Assembly: GCA_902702965.1 (NCBI GenBank)
Contig: CACRXP010000068.1
Span: forward strand, 1,006,433-1,070,432
Reading direction: 5' to 3'
DNA: 64,000 nucleotides
From: Spirometra erinaceieuropaei
Taxonomy: Eukaryota > Platyhelminthes > Cestoda > Diphyllobothriidea > Diphyllobothriidae
Shown here: positions 48,940 through 60,411 of the stretch, piece after piece
Position numbering within the stretch: the stretch's first letter is position 1
Layout of the letters: each line of letters begins with the position of its first letter
Made by a program: the position numbers and the translations under genes
Notes under the pieces: model-generated
Database searches by the model: none
What the model was told of the DNA's origin: nothing
The model's input: only the letters and a program-made list of their open reading frames with translations

Positions 48940-49372
48940 TATTAATGTCGTTTGCAAAATATGCAACATTGCCTACATTCATCGAGAGGTTTTCTGATTT
49001 TGATATGGCGTCCTCTTAACGTTATAGAAAATATATTTGATTGCCCTATTAGTGAGCGTATATAGTATGCAGTTCTGAAGTCCTAACTGTAATTTCAACC
49101 GCTGATCGGGTTCAACATTATTTAGGAATCGAAATCGTTTTCTCGACCGGAAGACATTCTTTCTTCAATCGTACCCTTCAAAGAAGTGATTTGCCACCGA
49201 ATATGTGCAAGAAATAATATCTTATTTATGTTTTCTATAAAATATATCGGCATTTTAAAGGGGTACAAAAATCATGGGAAAGATCCATACTGCATAGGTA
49301 TTCGTTTTGTAATTGAAAAATATTTCTGCGGACGACCGAAACAAAGCTCATTCAAAGGCGAAACTGAGATAT
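48940..49372 (+). mobile_element. Degenerate foldback MITE arm
   Basis: GATATGGCGTCCTCTTAACG near 49,002 matches the reverse complement of the left-arm interior of the 60,412 copy. The stretch from about 49,200 to 49,370 (TTTATGTTTTCTATAAAATA and on) follows its right arm. No terminus is left; the similarity ends at a C11 tract. Confidence 0.5.
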
Positions 49373-49374
49373 AA

Positions 49375-49385
49375 CCCCCCCCCCC
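49375..49385 (+). repeat. Poly-C tract (C11)
   Basis: Eleven consecutive C directly after the degenerate MITE arm. Confidence 0.9.
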
Positions 49386-49389
49386 GTTT

Positions 49390-50630
49390 AGTCGAAAATA
49401 AGTCCCTACATTTCAGTTGAAGTTTTATGAAATAGACGAGCTACTATTTATTTCGCCCTTTCACATACTGCAGGAGATCTGCATTCGTAAGGCTATGTTT
49501 TCTTCTCTAAAGAAGCGTGAAAGCGCAGACTAACACTGAAAAATCAAAATGGTGGATGAGGCAAGATTTAAATAAGATCAGACGTCATCTGTCTAGGGGT
49601 TCTTGAAAGATACAACTGCCGACAACAATTTTCCTTATATACCCTTGGCATCATTCAACCGCCTGCGTGGGCTGAATATGTTTAGCTTAACAGCTAATTC
49701 AACTCATCCGTTGTGAGTGCTACTGTTATGAGACTTTTACGCTACTCTAATGACGGCCACAGAATATGAGTTCGGAACCAAATTGGCGAATAGTTGTCTC
49801 AGTGCATAATATAAAAGACCCGGTACGCCCTTGGGCATTTTCAACCGGTAAAGATGAGTAGGTGGTGGTGGTGGTGAATGTCTGGGATTGAAATTCAGAC
49901 GGAAACTGATCCTTACTTGGTTTTTTGCCCTTGTTGGTGGCAATTTCGGATGGCAACGGTAGGCTGAAGGCTCCCAATAATCAACGATTAGCCATTGTGA
50001 CCTGTCTTACGAGCAAGGTGCTACTGAGGGTTTTACGAGTGGAGCATATACATGTAAGATAAAGTGCAAAAAATGAGGAAAGTATGTGATGTATTTGGCT
50101 TTTTGTCGTAACACTTTTAATACGCTGACATAGCAAGCAAAACGAAGCGGGGTAACGGACAAAATAAACAATAAGCAGCGTTTAAAGAATAAACTAATTT
50201 AAGTTATCTGTCAATCAATAGTTTGCATCGGGACAAGTAGCCAAGCTAAGTTTAGCCAATGAGAGTGAATAAAAAGGTGTGTGGTAGTCAATCGCAATGA
50301 AATTTAGTGTACGGTATTGCAATGTCAATGAGCGCCATGCCAACGATATGTGACTAACTCAGATCTCGTAATGGAAATCAAAAAACGTAAGTAACAAGCC
50401 AACTCCTTTAGTTGGTCTGTATGATCTTAGTCAATGAACGAACTAGATATAAAAAAATTTCAGGTGTTAATTCGGAGTCACTAAAGGTTCAAAAGCGTTA
50501 TCTGGCGGAATAATCTGTCCTCAATTGGCTACGTTTTTCTCAATACTGCAGGTCATTAGCGGCGAAAACCAAAAGAATTGGTCCAATTCAGTCACATCCT
50601 CGAAGTAAAACCGAAGAAATATTAAAGCAA
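49390..50630. other. Unrecognised DNA with a short (GGT)n run
   Basis: A (GGT)n microsatellite occupies about 49,859-49,876. Nothing else recognised. Confidence 0.5.
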
Positions 50631-50639
50631 ATGAATTTG

Positions 50640-50831
50640 GAGTAGATGTTGGAGTACTGCCAGAAGAAACAACTTCTGCCGACTGCAGTAAGATGCAAAT
50701 GCAGGCAGCAAATGAAACAGCAAGTGCGATGGTTCAACTCAGATGGACGTGTATTCACATGTGTCCGGTGTCAAACAAGGCCAGTGATAGGTAACGGTAA
50801 GGCGAAAAGCAACGTCACGATGACGAGTTGA
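50640..50831 (+). pseudogene. Possible zinc-ribbon fragment of an ISXO2/IS1595-like transposase
   Basis: Short plus-strand frame: CQKKQLLPTAVRCKC, then a Trp in VRWFNSDGRVF and TCVRCQ. The order (short helix, LLPT, a Cys pair, basic stretch, SDG, aromatic, CxxC) resembles the N-terminal zinc-binding part of ISXO2-type transposases found in many invertebrate genomes. The catalytic domain is not visible downstream, so this is a fragment if the call is right. The alternative is a chance frame of 61 codons. Confidence 0.3.
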
Positions 50832-50839
50832 AGCTAAAC

Positions 50840-53290
50840 GATCACTTCTTAACGCTCTGGGCTAAGATCCTGGCAGGTCGACCCCCGAAAGTAAACTCCT
50901 TGTTTAGAGGAGTAAAGAATAAAGCACGAGTTGCGTAAAAAAGTATAGCAGACATTGTTTGTACTTGGGGGCCTTCATCCTTTATTTTCCTTTTTTCAAT
51001 CTCCCAGTAATTACCTGCACCTCTTGTATGGGCACACATAATTTCATACGTCCACCGTCGTTGTGTTACTTGTCTCCTTCGCAGCAAAGCAAAGAAACGC
51101 CATTAAATATTCGTAAGAATCGAAACATAACGATATGATTCGCAATGACAGTCCGGCGCCTAGCGAGTGGAAAGCCCTTACAAGCAAGGGACGTTGAAGT
51201 TAGGTTAGGTCATGCGTCAGTGAATACGGCGTTACTGAACGACAAGAAAAATGGCCAAGCCAAGGAGGTCCGAGGAACCTTCCAGTCCCTGCGCATAAGG
51301 AGGAGAGGAATTCAGTCACATCGGCCACCCCCAAATAAGTCGGAGACACGCAAACAATTTGGACAGGTCTCCATCGCCGGAGTGCTCTCTACTCCTATAA
51401 CCGCAAAAATGACATCATGTGGCACAGTTCTCATAAACAAAACAAAGACCGACTGCGGGGTACTCCAAAGACTGATCGGTACGCCGACGAAGTGACACAC
51501 TGAAGAGTGTGTGTGTGGTGATGTCAGGTCTGAGCGATGGTGGCGAGTGGAACCGAAAAAACATCCACCTGTAAACCTACTTTGCTGCTCGTGGAGATTT
51601 AACTAGGTCTGAATAAGGTCTATTTGTTGCCAGGCAATTCAGTTCAAGAAAGTCTACCGGAGCTCAAGGACATGGGCAGACTTACAGTACTGCGGAATTG
51701 CTGCATTTGCAAGGTAGAGGGCCTGAAACAGTCTGGTCAGACCCGGACGGTCTTAAAACAAACAGCATGCAAATCGTAAGGGTTCGTTTTCGAGCCCGCA
51801 ATTTGCCTGGCTCGGTCCTTATTTGTGACGCATCCGTTGAATTTTATATGCCTGTCTGCCTGTAATCGGGATGCCATCTAGACACTAGGACGACAGTAAC
51901 AAAAAGAATTAAAGACTCAACCGTTGTTTAAAAAATCGCGATGGTGGTTCCTAAGTACCGTTTTATTGCTCTTTGCAGCTTATTGGTTTTTGGGTTATAA
52001 AGCTCACCAGCCTTGGGCCATTTACATCACAGGTTAAAAAACCGCATGAATACCAGAGAACAATCAAGCGAACAGTTCAGAAGCTATTCAGTGCAGTACA
52101 TGGAGTAAGGTCTCCGAAACATGCTTTTTGGGTCTCAATGAACATTCGAGTCGAAGAAAATCAACTGCATGAATAGACATGAAATTTTCTTTTAAGGTTT
52201 TTAGGATTTCATGCGGTTGGTGGTTAAAGTAATTAAAGTCTCTTACATTCCCAGAACGCTTTGCATTAATCATGCTGAATCCGTGGAATAGACGTCGAAA
52301 AGGGAGAGTTTACTCACGTACGATTGAGAAGGTGATTGGTAGGAAATATAATTAGGAGTTCTGTCGTAAATAATAGCAGCAGCGCTTTTAACTGAACAGC
52401 CTGCAGGTCACCTAAGCAAGATAGGCGATAACAAAAAATAATTAATTGTTTTCAGTTAATCAAAAATATACTTTTTAGATTTTCCAGCTGAGGGAAGTAA
52501 TATTGCAACTACAACAGCATGCATACATAAGAAACTGCGTGGAATGATCCTATCAAAATAATTTCAACCAATGAATACTTTAGGGACTAATTGTACATGG
52601 TATCACAGGCTTTATACGAGAACAATACATTAATGGGAAAATATGCAAAAATTAAATACCAGAGATTTTCACAGGCAAATTGATGCATCTTTTGAAAATT
52701 ATTATTTTGAAAAGTTACAGGGCCACCTACTGGAGAAGTCTCAGGACTCAATTTCTTTCATGTCCCTGTTCGACCTAATCTTATTGTCCTTTCCCAATTG
52801 GGGGGCGGCAGTTTACTAATTTCCGTCAATGTCTCATGTGTTTCCGAACGCACTTAATTCACGTTAGAGATGGTCGAGTGGGCCTCTTACAAGCAAGTCG
52901 GGATTTGCATAACATGTCTTTAATTCACCTGATAATTAGCAAACGCTCATAAAACGAAAATTTCCTCTACCTGGAACAGAAATCTTTAAATATATCGTCC
53001 GACATACCAAAATGGACTTAGAATTGAAGCTCTGATAAACTGAAAACGATCAAAATAACCAAAACAAAGAGGATCGAAAGGCCTCGCAACTGGAAATGTT
53101 TCATTAATTATTTGCTTTTGATCATGGGTAACGCCATATGAACAATAAAACTCGGAGTCGCGAAAGGAAGTGCGCGTTTTTTAGAAAAGTTAGTTGTGTT
53201 TAGGATCTCCGCGTGGGTGCTTTGACGCCGCAAACAAATAGGTTCACCGTTGCCACAACTGATGCGTCTAACAAAGGTGACGTGCACGTG
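50840..53290. other. Unrecognised DNA
   Basis: A 116-codon plus frame (51,145-51,495) overlaps a 62-codon minus frame and shows no motif. GGGTTCGTTTTCGAGCCC near 51,780 slightly resembles a tRNA box B, but no SINE body is seen. Confidence 0.4.
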
Positions 53291-53300
53291 AATTAATGTA

Positions 53301-54139
53301 CAATAGATGTGCTAACTCACAAAATGTTAACCGAAATTCTGAAGTGCGTTTTGGACTCTAAAAGATCACTTAAACTGAGTCGTTATATTAATCCCTGCAC
53401 AGCATTATCCAGTAATTCTTCAGTTACTTCGGTATGTGGGCTTTCGAACGAACTTTTCTAACCCGCCAGCAAAGACTACACTCTGTAAAAATTACTGCGC
53501 ACAGAGTATAAAAGTTTCTCATTGATTTTAGATGCCCTCATGAGTTAAAATATATTTAGTAGAAAAGATGCACAAACTATTCCTTCTCTTAAGTATTTAG
53601 TAGAAAGTTACATCTTCTTTAAATTGTACGCTTGGACATAGGTTATAAATTGGCTTTAAATTTTCCATTTTGTGGGATTTTTAAGACCTCTCAATGTCCC
53701 TTTACAAAACACGGTGTCTCCGAGTTTACTAGTATTGTTTTTAAAATTCGTAATATAGCTCAAATCAACTGCTAAATTTCATGAACTTTATATAATCTTC
53801 CCTTTAAACCGTATAGAAATGTATAATTTTCTATAAAAAAATATATACCCAGTAGATTGAAAACCCTGATTTAGAATGCAACGGCAAATCGGGTCCAAAA
53901 TTATTCGATAATGGAAAAAGTTTTAAACTGAATCATCTCCTGTCTTCAAGCATAAAATTTGAAGACGACGTAGTTTTCTACTAAACAAGTTGGCAAATGA
54001 ATATTTTTATGCATGTCGGTATCCTGAAGTAACTGAATTACTATGGGATTAATATTACAATCTTACTTAGGTACTCGTTTCCAGTCGAAAACTCATTTTA
54101 GAATTTCGGTTAACATCTCATACGTTATCACATTTGCCG
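53301..54139 (+). mobile_element. Foldback MITE, full length, diverged
   Basis: Starts next to TA (53,299-53,300) with CAATAGATGTGCTAACTCAC and continues AAAATGTTAACCGAAATTC. It ends GGTTAACATCTCATACGTTA, then TCACATTTGCCG, next to TA (54,140-54,141). Length 839. The arms are imperfect reverse complements; internal landmarks (CGAACGAAC, CTCTGTAAAAATTACTGC) match the other copies. Confidence 0.78.
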
Positions 54140-54149
54140 TATGGCAAAG

Positions 54150-54720
54150 CAGGATTCCGCTGCACCCTTTGCATTCTCTGGCTTTGGAAAAGAAAAATTC
54201 GCTGAGGACAACCGCGGCTTTTGAACGAGCTTCTTGCTGACTGTCCGTGAAAAGGAAAAACAGTAAGAAAGGATCATTTACCGGATGTATGAACTTTGTC
54301 CATTGAATTTCACTTGCCCTTTATATTTAAATGCACTATATGGAAAACATACACAAAATATTGTTCCTTGCACTCATTTGGTAGGACATTAAGTTTTCTC
54401 TGAAGTTATTATTAATTAAATGGCATTACCTGGTTTTATAAGTTTTTTTAATTTGCGAATTAGATTAAAATGTGCGTTCTGTCGCGCTTTCACTCTGGGT
54501 TTCCAAATTACAAATGGTATGCTTTGTGTAAGGAGGATCATGTATCGAGATAGGCTGTTAAGTAAACCCATATGCAGTCTATACAATTATACAATGAATG
54601 AAGGCAGCATTAAAAGGTTGTCAGACATGTTCATTTTTGATGCGACGTTTTACAGATTTAAAAATGTCGCAATTACAATTCGTCTTAAAACCGAAATACA
54701 CAATCTGCTTGTGCTGCATA
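54150..54720 (+). mobile_element. Older foldback MITE, left portion (interrupted)
   Basis: GGCTTTTGAACGAGCTTCTT near 54,213 and ATATGGAAAACATACACAAA near 54,339 are left-arm landmarks of the family. Centre and inner right-arm sequence follow up to 54,720, where a younger copy is inserted. Its own outer left end is not clear. The 167-codon frame at 54,420-54,923 runs across this copy and into the inserted one, so it is not a gene. Confidence 0.7.
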
Positions 54721-55707
54721 CAGTAGGTGAGCTTACTCATGAAATGTCAACCAAAATAACGAAATGCGTTTTTATTTCAAAAAGATTAATTAAAAGGGTT
54801 GTAAGGCTAATCGCTGTGCAGCGTAATTTTATAAAGGCCCAGTTACCTCGGGATGCCGTCTTTCAAACGAACTTACTTCCGACTGCATATATAGACCACA
54901 CTCTGTTCAAAGTGACTGCTTAAGTAGCATACATTTTTTTCGTTGATTTCTGATGCCCTTAAATATTTAATTATATCTCATGGAAAACATGCATAATAAT
55001 ATTCATTCTTTTGTTCATTCGGTAGAAAATTACTTCTTCCAAGTATAGGTCTGAAGGAAGGGTACAATTTGCTTTTCAAAAACGTTTCCAATACCCTAAT
55101 AATTTTGAACCTTAAACCGCCGTTGCACTTGAATCTAGGGTTTCCAAACTACGAGTCGTATATTTTCCGCGGAAGGGGAACCATTCATTTCTCCACGGTA
55201 TTAAAAGAGGACTATGTGGGTTTCATAAAATTTAACGGTGGACTTGAAACATATTGTTAACTTTGCAAGCCACCTTAGTTAGGGAAAAGACTGAATTTCA
55301 TAAACAAACATTTTACGGTATTAAAAAATCTCACAATTAGAAACTTCTTAAAAACTGAATCATACCCTCCCGTCCAGTATAAAATTGGAATAAAACGTGA
55401 TATTTTACAGAATATGCAAAAGAATGAATATTTTTATACATGCTTTCCATAAAATATAATTAGGTTTCTAAGGACATCGACAATCAATGGAAAAATCTAT
55501 GCTTAATAAGTAGTCATTTTTACACAGTGTAATTTTTGCATGCAGCCACAAAGAAGCTCTTTCAAAAGCCGGCATTCTGAGGGAACTGAATTATTATAGA
55601 ACTACGCTGCATGACGATTAGTTTTCCAGCCCTACTTAATTAATCTAATTGAAACGAAAATTCATTTCGGGTTTTGGTTGTCATTTCACGAGTTAGTCTA
55701 CCTATTG
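54721..55707 (+). mobile_element. Foldback MITE, full length, nested
   Basis: Begins CAGTAGGTGAGCTTACTCAT and ends ACGAGTTAGTCTACCTATTG; TA directly precedes (54,719-54,720) and follows (55,708-55,709). Length 987. Long imperfect inverted arms of roughly 430-540 bases surround a short centre, with no coding capacity of its own. TA duplication and the CAGT start fit the Tc1/mariner superfamily, whose transposase would be needed in trans. The sequence on either side belongs to one older MITE. Confidence 0.85.
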
Positions 55708-55709
55708 TA

Positions 55710-56010
55710 TTTAAATAAGACGTAAATTGCCATCAAATGTGTACATAAAAAAGTATTTTATTTTCACGTTTTCCATAAAATACGGTTACATTTATATAGG
55801 CAGTAACCACAAATGGGAAGAATTTGCTCTTTATAATATATTATTTTTTACAATGTGTACTTTTGCAGGCCGCTGGAAGACATTTCATTCAAAAGCTGAC
55901 AATTGGACGTGACTGAGGACTCTTGGGATTTTATTTCTACTTGAGTGGTCTTTATGAATCAAAAACAAATTTCAGAATCTCGCTGAATATTTCGCAAGAT
56001 TGTACGCTGG
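55710..56010 (+). mobile_element. Older foldback MITE, right portion (interrupted)
   Basis: Continues the older copy after the insertion: TTCACGTTTTCCATAAAATA, then CAATGTGTACTTTTGCAGGC and TCATTCAAAAGC follow the outer right arm. It ends near ATATTTCGCAAGATTG, with the terminus worn away. Confidence 0.7.
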
Positions 56011-56029
56011 AATAAAGTCGTGGTCCAAA

Positions 56030-56760
56030 ATATAGTTCTGTAGAAGTCTGGGGTGCCGCAGGGGCCATATTTAGGAAGCACGTCCTTCTACTTTTACGAA
56101 AACTGTGGCCGGAAAATGCATTCGAAATTGTTGGCACAGTGCATCGTCGGCAAACTTACCGTCGCTTGTGGGTAAAAATGGACAGCTAAAAAGCTGTGCA
56201 AATCAAGACCCCATCACCGTACCTTCTTTTTGTCTGCCAGAGCGACCCAATGCAGTCGGACAGCCAGGAATATCTGTTAATCTTTTAGCAATTTAACGGC
56301 AGACCGACTAAAAACGAGGGCTGCTCTCCTTGTTAGTAAACGGACACACCACAAAATAGACATTGAAGCTTTCTGGAGTTACGGTTCTCTAATTAGGGAA
56401 TAGGATGAAATGTGACTGCCGGGCCCTCTATCTTCTGAAGGAGGACCTCAGCCACTGCGATGCTGGAACGAACTGGCTTTCTCCGTATCCACATCATACC
56501 CGGGCATAAAACAGCACATTAGTTTGCCTGCTCAAGCGACCATTCTGCGACGACTTCACCACAGGCGCCTGCGTACAAACGTATAGTTACAAGACCACCA
56601 CGGGAACCTTCCTCAAACACCTACAAATCAACCCCAAAATCAGAGGAGACCCTGGTGGTGATCGAAAGGCCAACTGTTGAAATGACTGAGGCGGTCATCT
56701 TCGAAGCCAACTAAGCAGCTTCTTCCAAGACATAATTAGTCTCGAGATTTTCAGTCGTCC
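56030..56760 (+). other. Coding-like remnant, unidentified
   Basis: Less AT-rich than its flanks. A stretch near 56,325-56,370 reads LVSKRTHHKIDIEAF in one frame, slightly like the start of an RTE-type LINE endonuclease, but the following sequence does not support that. Stops occur in every frame. I do not assign a family. Confidence 0.25.
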
Positions 56761-56769
56761 GTGATTAAT

Positions 56770-58545
56770 GACACAAGCATCCAAAAGCTGTCATTGCTTT
56801 CACATTTCCAGTGAGCCTTCCGGGCATAGACCAGACTTGCTGCGGCCTTTATGGCATTCTTACCTTTACGGTATCAATAAGAACATGTACCTACCCGTGT
56901 TATATATATTAGCCAGGGGACAATTCTGCCGGATAGGAATGCGACATTCTGACTCGTAAACTTTCATAAGGAGCCGCGCCTGGAACAAGTAGACTCGATC
57001 TTTTATTAAGCTAGATAGCAAATCATCAGGTCGTTCTGCTGATACAACTATTTTCGATGAAAAAAACACAAATATTCGTATCATACTGGCAATTTTGAAC
57101 GAGAATTTCAATTTGAATGACAGGAATATCCATCCATAGTTGGGGCAGATTGAGTCACGCAACAATCAGGATGTAACTATTGATTTCTGTGTCTTATAAA
57201 TTATTACGGACTCCATACTGTCGGAGAAATTCCCTAAGGAATAAAAGAATCTGACTTAGTTAGACAAACTGTAAACTGTCATGCGTAACAAGATTACTTG
57301 CCGCCAGTTAGTCTCACATAGGGCTTTATGATGACGTGTGTGGTCTCATTGTTGCTCGCGCCACAGTCCCCTCTGAAGAACCCTTCTGTGACACATTACA
57401 CTCGATACTGGCTGTCACATCCGAACTAAAGACATTTCGTCTCACGCACGAACCAGTTCGGATCACAATTCGGTGGCGGTAATGTACGCCATCAAATGTT
57501 GAATTTCGATGCTGAGGTGTGTGTTGTTTGCGTCTGAGTGGCTGCACACAGATGTTACATAAATCTCTACTTTACTGTTCTTATTAGTAGAGTAACATCA
57601 CCAGTGGTAAACCGTAACGTATCATCCATGTCTCCTGAGAGAGCTAGTTAATGTGGCCTCAGAACTTCATGTTTACAAGTACATCATAGCTCAACAAATC
57701 GGTCAGTTTGATGACCGAACACTGACTAACAAAATCGCGCAAAATTAAATTCGACGTCCAGGGCAAATGAAGACATCCACACTGTGCCGCAAAAGGAAAC
57801 CAACTCCGTTTGATTTCAAGTACAAATTCTCATTCATGCACATTAGGTGAAACAAGATGTCTTTAGCAGTCTTTGTTCCAACGAAAGATAATATACCGAT
57901 CTTCAAAGTTGCTAATTTTTACAGAAATTCAATGTACAAACGTGATCAATCTTTGATGCTGGGCCCCAGGGTTCCGTCGGCCTGAGTCTTGGTTCTTTTC
58001 AAAATTATGTGATCTTGGCCATAACAATCACCTGTTTATTTTCTGTTATCAGAGGAATTACAAACCTGGAATGCTTGTTGTCGTAGCTTTTTGGGCTTTT
58101 GAATGTCACTTTGACGTCCGCAGACCCACGGCTCAAATCCCCCCAGTTGACCAAGCAGTACGTTTCAAATTCACCTAGAGTACTGCTCTTTGTCCAGAGA
58201 TATTATTTATTGGCACGTAGGACTAACTACGGCAAATAAAGTAACTTCCGCAGAAATCAATGTGGAATTTCCGGTTATCATTTAATCTGGTCAATTTCTC
58301 CATAACAACGGACCCCTCGAAAATTCTAAGTACTAGGGGTGAAAAATTAATTTTATGATTTACCTTGTTTAATTGCCGAGGACACTAATGCGCGAACTTG
58401 GAGTAAACCTTTAGAAACAGGCCTTTTCAGACACAGTCCGAAGTTTGATATGAATATTTGAGCTGAAATAAATCAGCTACCGCGGAATAACCGCCTAATA
58501 TTCACAAACCGCCAACAGGCATCCAGTAGTATAGAATTGTGTCAT
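56770..58545. other. Unrecognised DNA
   Basis: No feature recognised. Confidence 0.4.
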
Positions 58546-58549
58546 GATT

Positions 58550-58640
58550 TACCGTACTAACAACACAGGTATTAGCTAAAAGCCCAGGCACGCGTGTTTC
58601 GCCGATCTTATGCCGCTGCCTGACGCAGCAGCTATTTCTT
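58550..58640 (+). repeat. Short dispersed repeat, copy 2
   Basis: Partner of 28,066-28,160 on the same strand, 30.5 kb away. Confidence 0.6.
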
Positions 58641-58649
58641 CAATCTTTG

Positions 58650-59840
58650 AGCTATTAGCTCGAACATTTCTCCTTTTGTGGCTGGAAGAGAAATTCGGGA
58701 GATAAATTACAGGCCCTAGTCACAAGATCTGGCCATTTGTCTACATTAGTTAATTTTTATCACCGATTAGTCTAACGCCAATTAATTATATAAGTAGAGC
58801 TGTCGTTTTCACCCATTTCGCAACTATTGACAACCACCTGTTATATAAATATGTCTAACTGGATCTCTAACCGAGTGGGTCATACGCTTGGGAGTTTTGC
58901 AGGCGTCTCTTATCAAGTCTTCCTGTCTCAAGATTGCTCCGCACTGAAGGAATTTCCCAGTGTTCGTCGGGATAGTTTGTATTTAACGTAATATGCACTA
59001 TTCTGAAGATGAACATTGTTAGCCGCTGCAGAAGGAGATTGTCTGCGTGAGAGTTAATATTTTACCTACATCCAGGCAGTAAGAAAAGCCGAACTCACAA
59101 CGTTTTAGGCATTCTTCGTCCCATCTTCTAAGGCGTTTTCCTTGCGTGTAGAGAACTGTATTTCCTTTACTCCTACTTCTCGAGGGCACACTATCATCGC
59201 CCGCAGTTAACCATATCCTTTCCCCCATTTTCTCTTGTATGAGTTTGATAATGTCGCATTCAGTCGATCTTTGTAAATGTTCCGCCTCTCTATAAAGAAG
59301 TTTGCTTGATGACAAAGCCCTGAGTTTGAATACCAATTAACTTTGTGGTTGGAATTCCGTAGTAAATACAGATATCCCCATCCTGTCCTCAAATGTGCTT
59401 AGGCCAAGAAATTCCAATCCTGTGTAATCTCAAGTCGGACGCTTTAATTTGCTCGGAGTGCGTAAAAAGAGACCTTTGACAGTCCTCTTTTTTTAGTCAA
59501 CTCTAACAATCCGACCATGAACTCGGGCAAGTTTACCGACAAGTTGATAGGCAAATGTGACCAATACCCGACTTTCTAATTGATCCCAGTCGTGTTTTTA
59601 TTAAAGTGCATCAAATCTGTCTAAAAAAGTCACCATTTCTTCACTGCCTTCAAAAACATCCTAAAGCCAGTATCTCTAATGGTGTAGATTTATGTACTGA
59701 CGAATATCAAGTCGCGATCCCGATGATTGTGGTTCGTGCCGCATAAGAGCTTCAGGTTTCTAAACCGTTTAACCGTCGATAGGCCAGATGGAAACTTGAA
59801 GGAACCTCCCTGACGGGCAGTGCAAATGTCAAAATTAACA
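58650..59840. other. Unrecognised DNA
   Basis: A 105-codon minus frame (59,019-59,336) has no recognisable motif and is of a length expected by chance. Confidence 0.4.
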
Positions 59841-59844
59841 CAAT

Positions 59845-59968
59845 TTCATCAAATGTATTGTCCCCGTCCTCAGCCAGTCATACGCAATCCCGAAGTATGC
59901 AACACCTGAGGCTCGATCCTGCGGCCTGTTTGTTAGAAGTCCAAACCACTGAACCACGGGCTTGTTGT
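59845..59968 (-). mobile_element. tRNA-derived SINE, 3' part short
   Basis: On the minus strand: box-A-like CGTGGTTCAGTGGTTTGG (59,959-59,942), box-B-like CAGGATCGAGCCTC, then the common body GCATACTTCGGGATTGCGTA and GACTGGCTGAGGACGG. The tail seen in the other copies is missing; the element stops near 59,845. Confidence 0.78.
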
Positions 59969-60007
59969 CCTGTCATTGGATTAATTTCTGACGCAGGCAG
60001 AAATGCA

Positions 60008-60170
60008 GTCAAAAACAAAAGGGGTTGGAACGACTATATCTGGTATACTAACCGTCGTCAGTCAGCCCTATCCGACTCCAGCTTTAAGGGACCTGGGACT
60101 CGAACCCGAATTCTTTGCTGATTGTTGGGCGTTTTCAAGATCAGCGCTCGACCATTGAGCCACTGGACCG
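60008..60170 (-). mobile_element. tRNA-derived SINE with best-preserved promoter boxes
   Basis: Minus strand: box A TGGCTCAATGGTCGAGC (60,162-60,146) and box B GGGTTCGAGTCCC (60,107-60,095), both close to tRNA consensus, with a long variable-arm-like spacer between them as in tRNA-Ser or tRNA-Leu. The body has CTGACTGACGACGGTTAGTA and the tail CCCTTTTGTTTTTGAC. It does not fold as an intact tRNA, so it is not called a tRNA gene. It lies just upstream (on the minus strand) of the other SINE in the same orientation. Confidence 0.8.
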
Positions 60171-60294
60171 TTGTCTTGTCTGTTATAATCGGCGACATTC
60201 GCTATCCTACGATGAGTGTGCACGATCAGTTTAGGGGACATATCCGTTTCGTTGCGCTCTGCGGCTACTACAATCACACGGAGACAGCTAATTA

Positions 60295-60411
60295 CAGTAA
60301 ATGTGCTATCTTATGAAGTATCAGTTGAAATTCTTAAATTTATCTTTGATTAGAAAAAATTACCTAAATGGGGTTGTAAAACTAACCGTCGTGCAGCACA
60401 ACCACAATATA
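60295..60411 (+). mobile_element. Older foldback MITE, left end (interrupted)
   Basis: Starts next to TA (60,293-60,294) with CAGTAAATGTGCTATCTTAT and runs through AAAAAATTACCTAAATGGGG and GTGCAGCACAACC. It is then interrupted by the younger copy at 60,412. Confidence 0.72.

Noticed and set aside
51145..51495. 116-codon plus-strand frame
   Set aside because: No recognisable domain, overlapped by a minus frame, and within chance length.
54420..54923. 167-codon plus-strand open frame, third longest in the window
   Set aside because: It runs from one MITE copy straight into another inserted copy across a TA junction and is not kept open in other copies.
59019..59336. 105-codon minus-strand frame
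   Set aside because: No motif and chance length.
60095..60166. Possible tRNA-Ser or tRNA-Leu gene on the minus strand
   Set aside because: A and B boxes are good, but I could not form a full acceptor stem, and it carries the SINE body.
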